From assembly GCA_002205965.3 (NCBI GenBank), contig NADL03000866.1:527854-591853 (forward strand): a stretch of 64,000 bases of DNA. Reading direction: 5' to 3'. The position numbers and the translations under genes are program-made. The number at the start of each line of letters is the position of its first letter. Position 1 is the first letter of the stretch. The notes under the pieces were generated by a model. It saw only the letters and a list, made by a program, of their open reading frames with translations. It was not told the origin of the DNA and searched no databases. Positions 10,551 through 21,630 of the stretch are shown here, in pieces. Origin of the DNA: Kappaphycus alvarezii (lineage: Eukaryota; Rhodophyta; Florideophyceae; Gigartinales; Solieriaceae).

Positions 10551-11050
10551 TTAGTTACACTTGACCTGTGCAGCTGCGAACAGATCAGTTATAACTGTCA
10601 AAGTTCTCCGAGGCAATTGTAACTTTCTCGGAATCACGGTCGTCCTTATCTGGAGGCTGATGTGGGTCCCGGTTTCCAATTAACACATCCAACCCGACGG
10701 CGGGTTGTTGTTTGTATAGATTCCGGCAGTAACCCCGTGAATAGGACCGGCCCTAGCGAGGGCTGTTCTTTCTTCTCGACATACGAGTGCAAGTGACTGC
10801 AATGTTGGGGCTTGTTGTTTTGTTTTTCTTTTGTCTTATCCGTTTTTATGCTCCACTCCAACCACTATTTTCTTCTCATTCTTATACTGTGGACTTCCTT
10901 TCCGTTTTCAACATAATTGGAGCTACCTCAAATGGCAAACCTCAATTTTCTATTTGAAGATGTAGTTCTAATTGGGGAAGCACTGATTAGACCCAAATCC
11001 AAATTGCACAAGCTCAAGTTAATTAAAACTTGACAAGTAACAAACCGTGA
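10551..11050. other. Leader or flank of the Copia-like element; no gene seen
   Basis: This stretch should contain the 5' leader and possibly an LTR of the Copia-like element. I could not place an LTR end or primer-binding site with confidence. A 71-codon minus-strand ORF at 10,646-10,861 has no recognisable motif. Confidence 0.4.
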
Positions 11051-11940
11051 TCATCTATCCTCTCTAATTCGAAGTGCAACACCCTCCTGGATGCTTGGTG
11101 GAGGCGGGGAGGTCGCGACACGTATAGGGGCTGACAATAAATATGTCGATAGCCTGCGACCGTGGAGAGAGGGCGATGTCACCGATGAGGATGTCCATGT
11201 GGAGTCTCTCGTTGGCGGGGAGATGTCTTGGACGGGGAACGTATACTCCTTCTTTGGACGAAGGCTGGTGGTGGCCTGACGGAGGATAGAAATAAGCTTG
11301 TCGCGGATGTGGTTGTGTCTGCGAACATACCCTTCGAGCGAGGGGCAACTGGTAGCAAGCACACAAAGACGGTCGAGGACGGGCGAGGTGTTGGATCGTG
11401 AGTGAAGGAATCTGGGGCAGGGCTCGGTGGCAACGAAAACAGGGTTCCCAAGGCGAAGTTGAACCATCATATTCCAAACTTTGGGTTCCACCGTTTTGCA
11501 GGATTTGGAGTGGGGCAGTTCGGTGAAGGGGTGGTGTTAGGATTGTGTGAGACAGATAAGGTTGTGTGAAAGGCGGCGGGAAGAAGATTCGATTATGGAG
11601 ATACAGGAGAGGTACGAGGCAAAGGTGAGACTTGTGGGAAATGGCCGACTACTTAGGTTGTGTACCCAAGGACAGAGCCCTGCCGCTGGATGGATGCGAA
11701 GACATTGGGCAATTGAAGAAGGGCGGGTAGGTGGAGTTGGGAGGAGAGGTGGGCGTGAGAGGAGATGAGGGGTGATGTGAGGCAGTTGTCAAGGGGAATA
11801 CAATGAAGCGCGGACGACGGAAACGGTGGACAGTAGAGAGCTATCGTATGCGAGAGAGGAAACGGTAGCCATCAGGGTGAGGCCGAGGCCCCCGATAGAG
11901 AACGACAGAGAAGCGCAGAGGCAGTCATCAAATGATTTTG
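11051..11940 (-). pseudogene. Non-LTR retrotransposon fragment, RT tail plus endonuclease, subfamily 2
   Basis: The minus strand, read from 11,940, begins with the GGLGL segment typical of the region after RT in this element class (SIGGLGLTLMATVSS). It continues through WNMMVQLRLGNPVF and a Cys/His stretch with RRHNHIRDKL into the endonuclease part (HMDILIGDIALS, QAIDIFIVSPYT). The Asp-rich pattern is that of a PD-(D/E)XK restriction-like nuclease. A frame change lies near 11,240. A closely similar copy in opposite orientation is at 21,631-22,260. No RT palm is left here. Confidence 0.6.
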
Positions 11941-12019
11941 AAAAGCGATACACTTCATGTAATTTTTCCAGAAATTATTCCACTTTACCGATTTGTTGGA
12001 ATTCAGAATTCAGCTGCTT

Positions 12020-12215
12020 TTAAGCATATTGAAAAGGGGTATTTTGGGGGTTATTTTAATGCATGGAAGATGTGGTCGGTTATATCCACGAGGCTAATAC
12101 GTTATGCGGGATAAGTCGTCGCTGATGGGTAGCACGACAGTAAATGACCTTGCTTACAGGGCCGGCTCAATGCAGGCGAGCAGACATGCCGCGTTGGACA
12201 TCTGAAAAGTGGAGC
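12020..12215. repeat. Dispersed repeat R3, copy 1
   Basis: This segment contains atgcatggaagatgtgg, a block reading gcgggataagtcgtc, and the end block ccgcgttggacatc. Related copies are at 32,175-32,345 and 33,535-33,710, with partial copies at 46,470-46,570 and 47,125-47,165. The family is unidentified. Confidence 0.5.
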
Positions 12216-12229
12216 GATGATTTTTTTCT

Positions 12230-15200
12230 CTGAAAATCAAGATGGAAAATGAATATATCAACTTTAATATAGACCGATCTATCTCCTCACAGTAACTGCA
12301 CCATAATAATGACAAAATTTGTGTTTTTACTAAAAGTAAACTGCATTAAATGAAAAAAATATGAATTATTAAAGAGAAATGGCGACTCGCATGGCGTACG
12401 AGAAAGAAGCGACCGATAAAAACCTGAGGGTGAAAAAAGGCTCAAAATATGCAAGAGGTTTTCTGGGCCACCAAATGAAACTACAGCGGGCATAGCCACA
12501 CCTTCGGGACAATAAATATGGATATTATCGTCTCTGGTACATTTTATTGTTTTGTGAGAGTAATAAGTACAAGGATATGATGAATTGGGAGAGACTCTGG
12601 GGGGCTTTTAGTAAACTCCACACCACTTGCCAGTAAGTCGAGGGATAAAATTGATGAGAATAATCGAGACACTAGCTTTATTGAATCATCTTATGCAATC
12701 GCATCAAGAAATTAACTTCCAATACATAGTATAGGTCAAGGCAGACATTATACTACTTTGAAATGAAAAAAAGGGAGTACCGACACTGCTTGAGCCTTCA
12801 TTTGACTTAATTAATGTGCTTGCAGATATTCAGCCGACCATATGAGCTTCTCAGTCGGAAAATCTAGAAAACTAATCAAGAAAGTGGATTGACTTTGAAA
12901 TCTGATATAGAAATATTAATTTACTTTCCAGTTAATACAAAAAGCCCATTCGTATGGGCCCATGACATTATTGATATTATTAGTCCAAAATGACAATCCG
13001 AATCACGAAAGTGGTATTAGAAAATATTTTTCCGTTAGAGTCTGAAATTCTCTCAGATTCACCAGAAATTAGATGGTAATTACAATATGTGATGACTCCG
13101 CCGCAGTTGAAAGCTGAAGATTTTAACCGGAGGAATATAAATTGGTCTAGTGTATCTACATTTATTGGTATCTAGATTGATTTTTCTTTCATCTGAAAAA
13201 AAACGAAAATCAAAACGTCACATGTTACAAAAAAAATCTAGTAATTACACCATGCGCTAATACTAGCACTTGTAATGTTCCTAAAACTTCGACTTCCGTT
13301 ATTTTATGCGTCTAAGTTTAGTTTTCCACCGCTTCTCTTGTATATGGTCTAATTTCGTTTTAATATATGTCAGGATGTATAGTTAAATAATGATATAATA
13401 GGACTTGTGGAAACACTGGCTGTCGTAGATCTTTACACTTTTATTACTCCAATGGTCTTTGATCTGTGTGTCTAGTGGTATGTCCTTTTCGTGTCTATCT
13501 TTTTCAATTCTGATATGTTTTTTACATGTCTTATCGATTGTGTCGAACTGTTTTGCCGTTTAAGTTAATCCTATTTTGGGAATATAAATTGATTTCATGC
13601 AAAAGCCTGGTTGGGTGCTACTCTATATTCCGTGTTTCGAATGTGCTCTTTTTTGCTAAAATATGGGCCCGCACTAGCGGAGATTGATTCAAAGCTTCAA
13701 TATGCTGTCGGCTATCCGATAACATCTCCACCTGGGATATCAGTTGTTCCCTCGGATTAGTTGCATCGTTCGCTCTGCGTTTCTAACTCTGGGCTAGAAT
13801 AGAAGCAGACCTTGATACAATATTTATGAGATGTTACACAGTAGCCTGGAATGAACTAAGAAAAAACATAAAGTAACATTAGACAACTCTTATAATACGC
13901 AACGTACTTTTTTCTGCAACCAAAGCTTTGCCGCTAGCTCCGAAAGACCTTGTCCCAGTGTCCGTTGATGACCGCGTAGGTCTACGTAAGCGGTTACCCC
14001 GAGGATTCAAGTCCTCTTGAATAAAGTTACAGGGATACCGGCGCAATTGTTGACTAACTCGAAGCATACCGCCTCTGAAGTAAGAGGTAACGCCGACAAT
14101 TTCACACTTCCTGGTTCTCCAACATTGTTGTTAAATGCTCCGATTCAATTTACGACACTTTTCGTGACCTATTGGCCATAATTATCTCATATTTGATGCT
14201 CAAGCTGAAAAAGGCTCTTTCGTGGATGCGATTTATTTCCGCTGATTTACTTCTGCTTTCCTAATTTCTGGCGATAGTAGGCAGATAAGAATATTTCAAG
14301 TAACAAACCATGTCATCCTGAGCTTTAGTTGAAACCCGAAGTTTTTGTCAGGGTAATTTTTTAACAAGACTCGAGCATTTGATACCTCTGATACGGATTC
14401 ATAAGCCTTTCCCACTATGGTTATTTTCGATAAAATAGCTCCAAGGAAGAATTGGAGAAAAAATATAGCTACCGTACCTTATACAAATGCTACGTAATAG
14501 ATATTTTCTATTTAACTTTTAATGTTATTGATTTCATTAAGCTGGGTTCAGATCAAGTTGGTCAAAATATCACCCACTTTCTGCCCAATAAGCGCGGTAT
14601 CTTCATTCACTCTAGGAGAAATTTGTCATTCTTTCGATTTCTCTCTCTTGTTCTCGAGTACCTTCGTGTGAATCGCATTTCTCGCGAAGGGAAAACGTAG
14701 TCATTTTTGTGTACTTTTACTGGTCTCAAGTGTCTTGAGGCACTGTGGTTCCGCGAAAGATTATGATATATTTAAATCATCCGTTTAATTCCATATTTTT
14801 TTATAGTTTTCCAAGTCTCCTAGTGTGTTTTTTGATAAATGACCACTTGCTCGCATCTTTTCCTTTCAGCATAATCCTAAATTAGCTTTGGATGATGTCT
14901 CCAGATACACCATACTCCTTCAAATTTCTGGGTATATTTTATGGATGCAGCCTGCTTGTTTTTTTAAAAACAATGATTCTATAGGTCTCTCTCATAATTG
15001 TCCTTTTCCTAATCCGAAATTACGGCGTAATAGTTTCCTGTTCCTTCATACCAGACAACTGATGAGTATTCGGAGGTCAGAAATACGTACATATTTCCTT
15101 TACGCCCAAATAATCAATAAGTTGCATAGTTTTACGGGTTTAAATTAATTCATTTTAAATTAAATGCTACTATTGGCAACATAGTATATTCACATGTAAC

Positions 15201-15590
15201 ATTATACCCCTTCCTTACAATGTGAAAGAGCTCTTATCATCCCTCTTCATCAAGACATAAACCTTCATGGAAGACTCTACCGATGGTCTGTTTTTTAAAC
15301 TACATGAGCCCAGGAACGTTTGATCAAATTACAGTATGTGGGGTATATCTGTCTGGGATGGTTCCTCGGTCATATTATCTGCAAAAGAGAGGGGAAAATA
15401 ATCAAGAAAAAATGAGAAGTATATGCATATTTCTAACAGTAAGGAAGCAAAAGTTGGCCAACAGGAGATTTTGAAGCAGAAATGGTACTAGAATACATAA
15501 AATTTATTTGGGTACCGTAGATGGCGCTAAGTTTTACATGGGTATTAAGGGACGTTATACGGATTATTCTGCCGAATATTATAATCTCGT
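12230..15590. other. AT-rich intergenic DNA, no gene recognised
   Basis: The only ORFs are short (under 90 codons), without motifs or codon structure I would call coding. A slightly GC-richer island at 13,920-14,100 has a minus-strand ORF of 62 codons that I could not assign. I saw no convincing tRNA or other RNA gene. Confidence 0.5.
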
Positions 15591-15599
15591 AGAAATTGT

Positions 15600-15990
15600 T
15601 CTCAACACAGAGGCGTTGCAATCAACAAGAGTGCTACCGAAGTATGGTTGTGGGGACAAGAACATATGAACAAGGAAGGGAGAACTATAGGATACAAGGT
15701 AGGATAAAAGTGGCAGTCTCTCCTACCTATACCCAGGGGCCAGCGTTGAAGAAAAATTTCTTAGGGCAGAAGTTGACTTTCAACTTCTAGACCAATTGGG
15801 AAAGCATTTTGATTTATTCCTCAATTTCCTTGACCTCTCCAAGAAAAAACAGTTACCTCAGCTTTTAAAGACTTTTTTGAATAATAATAAAGCGTCAAAA
15901 ACGCATCCAAAATACCATAAAATGTACAAAACAAAATCTTTGGAAAATAGATATCAGCGATAAGATACTTCCAAGATAAATGTCTACATA
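15600..15990 (-). repeat. Diverged gypsy LTR relic
   Basis: Blocks match the gypsy LTR in order on the plus strand: caacaagagtgctaccg, then ggataaaagtggcag, a perfect inverted repeat agaagttga/tcaacttct, and cagcttttaaagactttttt. The ends are not recognisable. It has no coding sequence and looks much older than the LTRs of A. Confidence 0.6.
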
Positions 15991-16149
15991 CACTCCTCAC
16001 ATTCGTCATCCTCAACATCAGAAAAAAATGTATTCCTGCAAAAATATACATGCTCTCCATGCATTGTACAAATATTCCTTCCAGTGGTTCACAGCTTACC
16101 CTAGACTCCAACTGCAACATCTAGACCATTGAAATAGCCTCATTCAGCT

Positions 16150-16335
16150 CCTCGACCGGTGCCCCGGGCATCCCCTCTATTTCCTTTTATACAGTTTCGA
16201 ACTCCCGAAATTTATGGCATCTGGGCGGCACCTATGCCAGCACCGCCGCGCTACTGTAAAATCCACAGCATTCCTCTAAAAATAGTTGAGAATAAATTTC
16301 ACAGTACAGTTCCAGCGCAGCCAGCACAGAACGAT
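16150..16335. repeat. Dispersed repeat R4, copy 1
   Basis: It shares a segment including gttgagaataaa and ccagcgcagccagc with 36,100-36,235. Both copies lie just downstream of a decayed LTR-like sequence (15,600-15,990 and 35,733-36,000), so R4 may be the tail of a second LTR subfamily. Confidence 0.45.
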
Positions 16336-16886
16336 GACTCAATCACCGCAGCATCTCAACTTAGCCACCGCAGCTTCCAGCGTTGTAAAGTTTTCAAAAT
16401 TTAGCCAATTTATCTGAAATTAGGACTTTTGAATTTCAAATGTATCTCATTCCAGATAATCAAGGAATTTTGATCAAAATTTTCCCAGGAACGAACAGTA
16501 TTCTGACAAAGCTTTGGATAACTTAAGTTTAAAGAAGTTCTCGAAGAAGTAACCCCATCACTATGCTCCAATCTCACTGCCAAAAAGACTTAGATGCGGT
16601 ACTGATTCGAGATGTAGAGCCGCTGTTTCCGAAGAGCAGGGAGGGCAGTTCTGTGTATTATTGTCTGAGAATGAGGCAGTGTCAGGCGGAACAACCTCAC
16701 AAGGCTTGTGTGAGAATTGTAACTGATGTTCTATGATTCTGTTTGATTACTAATGATGATGTAAGTTGTTTAAAGGACACCGTTGATTGCGCGTCGTTCT
16801 ATTATTTGTCAGCGGTCTTTTCTATTGAAGATTTATTCATGTTTGCAACCGCTGCTCGCTGGATTGGTTGCTTACTTAAAGCTCTA

Positions 16887-17327
16887 GTGTCTATTGGACC
16901 GTTGTCCTTATATGAGGACAACTTTTAGCACCTTTTTTTCAATACAAATTTCTTTATCTCAGCGCATTTCTTGTCCCTCCGCATTATTTCATGAGTGCAG
17001 AAGGCCGATCAAAATAAACTTTTCAAGATTGTTGACGGCGGTGAATGCTAGAACAGTTTTCCCTCACCAGCTTCCGCTCTTCGCAAGAAGTTGTGAAAAC
17101 GGCTTCATTTTGGAAGTAAATATAGTTCGTATTATCGTGGGGGGTTTTAGAAACGAGGGGGCATGTACAGTAAGAATTACTGTACTGTACCTTAACAAAA
17201 AAAACCTTCTTTGCAGAAAAAATTTCGGGCTTCCAAAACATTTACTGTTCCAAAATGTAACGGAAACTGTCCTCATATGGGGACAAAGTGTGCCTCATAT
17301 GAGGACAGAGCATGGTCCAATAGACAC
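16887..17327. mobile_element. 441-bp MITE with terminal inverted repeats and TA duplication
   Basis: The left end GTGTCTATTGGACC (16,887-16,900) is a perfect inverted match to the right end (17,314-17,327), and both ends are flanked by TA (16,885-16,886; 17,328-17,329). The inverted similarity extends inward through a TGTCC..ATATGAGG block, with a 4-base length difference. A near-palindrome sits at 16,901-16,922 and two related ones lie at the right end (17,265-17,308). Size, TIRs and the TA target suggest a non-autonomous Tc1/mariner-like or pogo-like element. A 149-codon ORF across it (16,894-17,343) has no transposase motif and reads through the TIR, so I treat it as chance. Confidence 0.75.
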
Positions 17328-17344
17328 TAGCTACAGAGAATAGA

Positions 17345-17780
17345 TTGACGATAGACGGGAGCACAGGTACGTAAAGAACATTTTGATATCCCTATTTTGA
17401 TACTATGATACCGCTGCTTCTGCCAACTTGCTGATACCAAACCCATTGCTCCCTTTGTGACGCCATTTTGTCAAAAGGGTCGCGAATCTATCCCAATACG
17501 TTACTTCACGGTATACAATATATTTCACTTTTTACTATTACTGTCGAATACTATCATTTGGGTCATCTTTGCTACTATGAACTCTTTACGATATTAGCCT
17601 GTATCCAAGAATGCGAAAGACAAGAAACAGAGGTAAGCCCTATATGTACACAGGTAACATCATGAATCAGCACATTTCGCACCTAGTTCCCTTGATCCAA
17701 CCGAGCAGCTCATGTCAATCTGCCCCAAGGATCCAATAGTAATGTGAGATTTCTTGATTATAACCAGGGTTGAGTTTCAG
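17345..17780. other. No gene recognised
   Basis: I see short ORFs only and no repeat that I could match elsewhere in the window. Confidence 0.4.
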
Positions 17781-17784
17781 CAGT

Positions 17785-17935
17785 GATGTTCAATGCATCA
17801 TGCCTGCTAAAAGGCTTCAAGTCAGCCATTTAGGCACATGACTCACATTACCCATTATCCTGAGGATGTTTAGCATACACCGGGGGATAGCCGAACCGCA
17901 CTTTTCAAAAATTAAAGAACCAATCAATTCCCTGT
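17785..17935 (+). repeat. 3'-tail repeat of a non-LTR element, copy 1
   Basis: The block gcatacaccgggggatagcc, ending cgcacttttcaaaaattaaagaacc, recurs at 29,365-29,515 and, inverted, at 27,990-28,095. In the last case it directly follows the endonuclease tail of a non-LTR element, which suggests it is that family's 3' UTR. Confidence 0.55.
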
Positions 17936-17939
17936 TTAA

Positions 17940-18565
17940 GAATTGCAAAGCAAAATAACATGAGCTATATATTTCTCAAGCAACGATCTAAAGCTTTGAG
18001 CCGTATTAGGGAACTTGCAACGACTTCGTAGGTGATTTGTATACTTTTTAAGATTATTTCGTTGCATTTCTTTGGGGGGGAAAGGGGTTGTCTTTATTGA
18101 GATGTATATACTGGCTGGGACCCATTTTTAGCTGTAATCTGAATGAAGTATTAAATACATGTATCGATAGTCGAAGCAATGTACAAATCATGTCTTCGTG
18201 AAAGTTGTTCTGCGCTGTAGATCTTGAATTTAATCAAAAATCATGTTTTGCTGATATTTCTAGTCTATTCAACTTGTCCGGATACACTTTATGGCACCTA
18301 GTTTGCCCTACAAAGGCCATAGAGGTAAGAAAAGGAAGGAATGATGGGGTAGTTTACTTCGTAGTCTCACTCTTCTAGCTAGGGGAATCTGAGTCTTTAT
18401 TTACAGTCACAACTTTTTTGCTTACAATGAATTCATGCCCGGAATCTTGAAGTTTGGTGCTTAATCCGCAGCCTTTTAATGCTTCCGTAAAGGGCACTAA
18501 AGTCGATAATTTCTTAGTACAGCTCCCCACAGTATTTGTGCTCCTTGAGTATTCTTGAATGCATG
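17940..18565. other. No gene recognised
   Basis: The sequence is AT-rich. A minus-strand ORF of 79 codons at 18,375-18,614 has no motif I recognise. Confidence 0.4.
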
Positions 18566-18569
18566 ATAA

Positions 18570-19028
18570 GTGGTAGTAAATATTTACGAGTTGTACATAT
18601 GGCACAGAAGCCAACGGAGAGTATTCAGAAATTTACTAAGAATGAGGGCGGCGAATGGACACATGTCGCGCCTGCATCACTTGAAGAAGAAACGCAAAGC
18701 GAGTAACGAAGTCGAGAGGTTACTGCTGAGGGGAGGAAAGACGAGGGGAAGAAGCGAAAAAAGCGAGGCCCTAGAAGAACCTCTGCCCCTCGTTGCCAAA
18801 AACACCATAGATATCAATCCCGACGGGGGAAAGGAGTATATCGTTTTAGTCTTTGTAATCGCCGTATTGGTGATGTTTCTCGCGCTCTGCAAGTGTCACG
18901 GTAGCGCTTGCAGTAAGTGTACACGGAGAGATATGGCGGCGAGCAGAAGCATGGGCAATAGTAACGTCGACGGCGATATCACTCATGTGAAGTTAAAAAG
19001 CACTCGGAGTGTTCATGCCCATTCGTAA
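18570..19028 (+). pseudogene. Non-LTR element C-terminal tail joined to a membrane-like segment
   Basis: Codons from about 18,640 give the tail module seen three more times in this window (RLHHLKKKRKASNEVERLLL, then a Ser/Glu-rich part, then DINPDGGKEYIV). Right after it comes a strongly hydrophobic stretch (VLVFVIAVLVMFLALC, about 18,840-18,890) and a Cys pair region (KCHGSACSKC). The other copies do not have the hydrophobic part. This may be a chance fusion to unrelated sequence, or a real tail lost elsewhere. No start or promoter evidence is visible. Confidence 0.45.
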
Positions 19029-19043
19029 TGAGGGTTACTCCCA

Positions 19044-19316
19044 ATGAAAAGAGAAATTGGGATCCTAGACGGGAATATATATTTAGAGGAGTACGGCGAT
19101 GCTAACTTCCTTGCAGGAACGGGCAAGAACTTTACGAAGGACAAGATGCCGAAAAGACATACCGCCTTCCTGCTTAAAGGTCAAAGCACGTTAGCCGCAT
19201 GGATCCAATACGGGCGCGACATCGACAGAGCGCCGGGAGCAGCCGTATATCGAGTAGATCCAAGGAATAGTGCGACTCGGAGACGGATAGCTAGGGCGAC
19301 CTTCCGCACAGGGTGA
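19044..19316 (+). CDS. Unassigned short ORF
   Basis: This 90-codon ORF lies 16 nt after and in the same frame as the preceding ORF. It is rich in charged residues (KNFTKDKMPKRHTAFLLKG; RRRIARATFRTG) and has no motif I recognise. It could be further coding remnant of the same non-LTR element or chance. Confidence 0.2.
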   Translation: MKREIGILDGNIYLEEYGDANFLAGTGKNFTKDKMPKRHTAFLLKGQSTLAAWIQYGRDIDRAPGAAVYRVDPRNSATRRRIARATFRTG

Positions 19317-19653
19317 GACTTGTACGTACCGGGATATTTATAGCGTTCTTGTGGCCTTTCATCAGTTAGGGTCCCGTGCACATCACGAAGTCGGGCAACA
19401 GCCAAGACTTTATAAACTTAAACCACCTGATCCTTCACCCCCTTTGTTTTTACCTTACTTCTTCTGCTGCAAAGTTCAGCGTGGCATGCGTTAAGGTTCT
19501 TCTAGCCCCAGTGTTTCCTTAAGTTTCCTAGGTTAGCTTCACTGCAGTCATTTGAATATATCGATATCGAGAAATAGTTTGTTGCGCTTATTGACACTCG
19601 CAAAGCGTGAGAAACATCGTCATTACGGCACTTACTGCAACCAAAACGATATC

Positions 19654-21005
19654 TGATAGGGGTAAATCTTTGGGAGAAGAGTTACTCAGAACCAACTACC
19701 CCGAGAAGGAGGTGTTGCAAGCGACAAAAGTACAACCGTGGTATAGTTGAACGAATAAAGAGGATTGCATATGGAAGGTAGTTGAGAGGGCTACAAGCAA
19801 GTATGGAAGGGGCAGGGTCTACCACGGATGCTCTGGGACCAGCTTAGGAAATAATTTTCTCGGGTCTGAAGTTGACTGTCAACTCCCTACTACTCGGAGC
19901 TTGACTTGAAGTTGTCTGCCAACTTGCTTAAACTCTCCATGAGAAAGCAGTTCACTCAGCTAATATAGACTTTTAGCTACCCCTAAAGTCCGAACAAAAC
20001 TACAGCAGGTACCAGGAAATGCATACAAACAATTTGTGTGGATGATATACTCTAAACAAAGGATAGTTAAGAATCTAACAATCAATGAGGTCCTCTTATT
20101 ACCCATTCTCTAAATCGGATCCAAACAAATCCTCCAAAATATCCATGCTGCCCGAGCAGTCCCCACAAATATCTGTGAACGGCTCATAGCTCTCTATTTC
20201 CTCCTAGGAGATATCTAAACTACTCAAGATATCTCCATCCGGTTCCAGCGTCAGCACCACTTGTTCCATACTCTCCAGTTCAGGCCCCACCAGTCCGACA
20301 CTTTCCATGCCCCCTGTTCCCTCATCCACCTCGTCCTCGTCCTCATCATCCTCCTCTTCCCCGTCTTCCTCATCTTCCTCCTCTTCATCCTCCCCATCCT
20401 CCCCGTTACTAACATCGTAGACCAAGTCAGGGGCTACCCACTCCTCGAAGGTCTCCTCAGCTTCCTCCTCAATGTCCCACTCCCGCCCCTTTCCTACCTC
20501 CTTCGCCTCATCCTCCATAAAAAGGCGAAGCACGAATTCGATAACCTTCTTTTTGGTTTGCCGGTGCAGGTAGTCCTCGCGGTCAGTAGGTCCAAAAGGG
20601 AATAGGGAAATAGAGATTAGGGGGCGAGGATGGCGTTTATTGGAAATGGCTTTCGAGGGGAAAAGATTGTTCATTTTGGTAGGCTTTGGGGAATGGGAGG
20701 TAATGGAGGGTGTTTTGGGTGTGTGGGGGGAGAGGGGTGATGAAAAAAATGATCAGAGACATTTAAAACTTGGAATAAAAGGGTTTAAATAGGCTTCCGG
20801 GGCAGGTTCTACAAATTAGAAATAGGTAAAACAAATCTGTAAGGGATTTTGAAGTAGTGCATTTGCGCCCTTTTTCTCAAAAAAGCGAATTTGGAGGAGG
20901 AGGAAAGCAAAAATGGAAAAAGAACTTGATTCGGGGTCGATTCAGAGGGGTAAATACAGTATAAAAATATACAGATAAAATGGAAGTAAATTTGGAGAGG
21001 ACCGC
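19654..21005 (-). repeat. Long LTR containing an acidic ORF, copy 1
   Basis: On the plus strand it starts TGATAGGGGTAAATC at 19,654 (the U5 end in sense) and matches the gypsy LTR through about 20,060. It then continues with sequence matching the element D LTR (58,760-59,780) to about 21,005. The sense TATA is TATATTAG near 19,961. A second box, TATTTAAA, at 20,784-20,791 precedes the internal ORF. The outer (U3) end is not recognisable, so the right boundary is approximate. No gag or pol is attached, so it looks like a solo or truncated LTR. Confidence 0.75.
20099..20674 (-). pseudogene. Acidic protein encoded inside the LTR, type 1, copy 1
   Basis: The start ATG is at 20,674 (MNNLFPSKAISNK), 110 bp after a TATTTAAA box. 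The order is: basic N-terminus; a segment FGPTDREDYLHRQTKKKVIE with a predicted helix; a Trp-centred motif FEEWVAPDLVY; a run of Glu/Asp over about 45 residues; and a conserved end ESMEQVVLTLEPDGDILSSL. A TAG stops it at 20,204, where the copy at 58,856 has CAG. Beyond the stop the frame remains homologous (IESYEPFTDICGDC, DLFGSDLENG) to a natural stop at 20,099. The intact protein would be roughly 190 residues. Composition suggests a nuclear or chromatin-type acidic protein; the function is unknown. Confidence 0.65.
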
Positions 21006-21023
21006 TGTGATGATAAGCGAGGC

Positions 21024-21350
21024 TCAGGGAGGATGAGGAAAGACCGGAACTATAAGAAATTTTGGACAAGGAGAGGTAGTACAGTAAACTAAAGGTCTGT
21101 GGATGACGGCGACAAAAAAATCCGTTCCTATCAGCACGCTCCTAACAATATCTTCCTCTCTCCCGTCGGGATTGATATCTATGGCGCCTTGGGCAACGAC
21201 GGCAAGGGTTTCTTCCGCCGCCTTGCTTCCTTCGCTGCTTCCCGTCGCGGTTCCTCCCCTCAACAGGAGTTCCGCGACTTCGTTACCCGTTTTGCATTTA
21301 GTCTCCAAATAATGCAGGCGCGACAGGTTTCTACCCGCCGCTCGCATCCG
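21024..21350 (-). pseudogene. Non-LTR element C-terminal tail, copy 2
   Basis: The module reads RLHYLETKCKTGNEVAELLL, then a Gly/Ser/Glu-rich part, then AIDINPDGREEDIV, ending near 21,110. It is the best preserved of four copies. Nothing of RT or nuclease is adjacent; a long LTR begins just downstream in sense. Confidence 0.5.
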
Positions 21351-21440
21351 TAGTTAATTTATGATTACCTTCCGCACGCCTCTGTGCGACATTGTACAAC
21401 CCATAAAGATTTACCACGACATAATCCTGAACAAGCGGTC
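21343..21440 (-). repeat. Short coding-like repeat R2, copy 1
   Basis: The minus strand reads VNLYGLYNVAQRRAEGNHKL. The second copy at 33,833-33,910 reads VNFYGLYNVAQKRAEGIHKL, so peptide similarity is kept despite base changes. It lies immediately upstream in sense of the tail module at 21,024-21,350. Confidence 0.4.
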
Positions 21441-21630
21441 CCGCTCGAAGGCAGAGCTACTGTCTTTCCGTAGAGCGATGTACTCAGTAATTCTTGACAG
21501 ACCTCGTTCGGAACCGGGACCGGCAGACCCGTATATATCAAAAACTTTAGGCTAGATCAAACATATCTTCCTTAAAATGTCACCTTTCCCTCTCCTCCCC
21601 CAAACAGTAAATGCATAAATGTAAATTTAT

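Noticed and set aside
11091-11279. Plus-strand ORF of 62 codons
   Set aside because: The opposite strand encodes the recognisable endonuclease part of a non-LTR element.
13950-14040. Possible tRNA-like arm (GAGGATTCAAGTCCTC)
   Set aside because: The loop size is wrong for a T arm and I could not build acceptor, D and anticodon arms around it.
16894-17343. 149-codon plus-strand ORF over the MITE
   Set aside because: It runs through the terminal repeats, has no transposase signature, and reads AT-rich noncoding sequence.
20261-20605. Plus-strand ORF opposite the acidic ORF, rich in Leu/Pro/Ile
   Set aside because: It is the complement of the Glu/Asp tract; the minus strand has the ATG, promoter box and conserved motifs in several copies.
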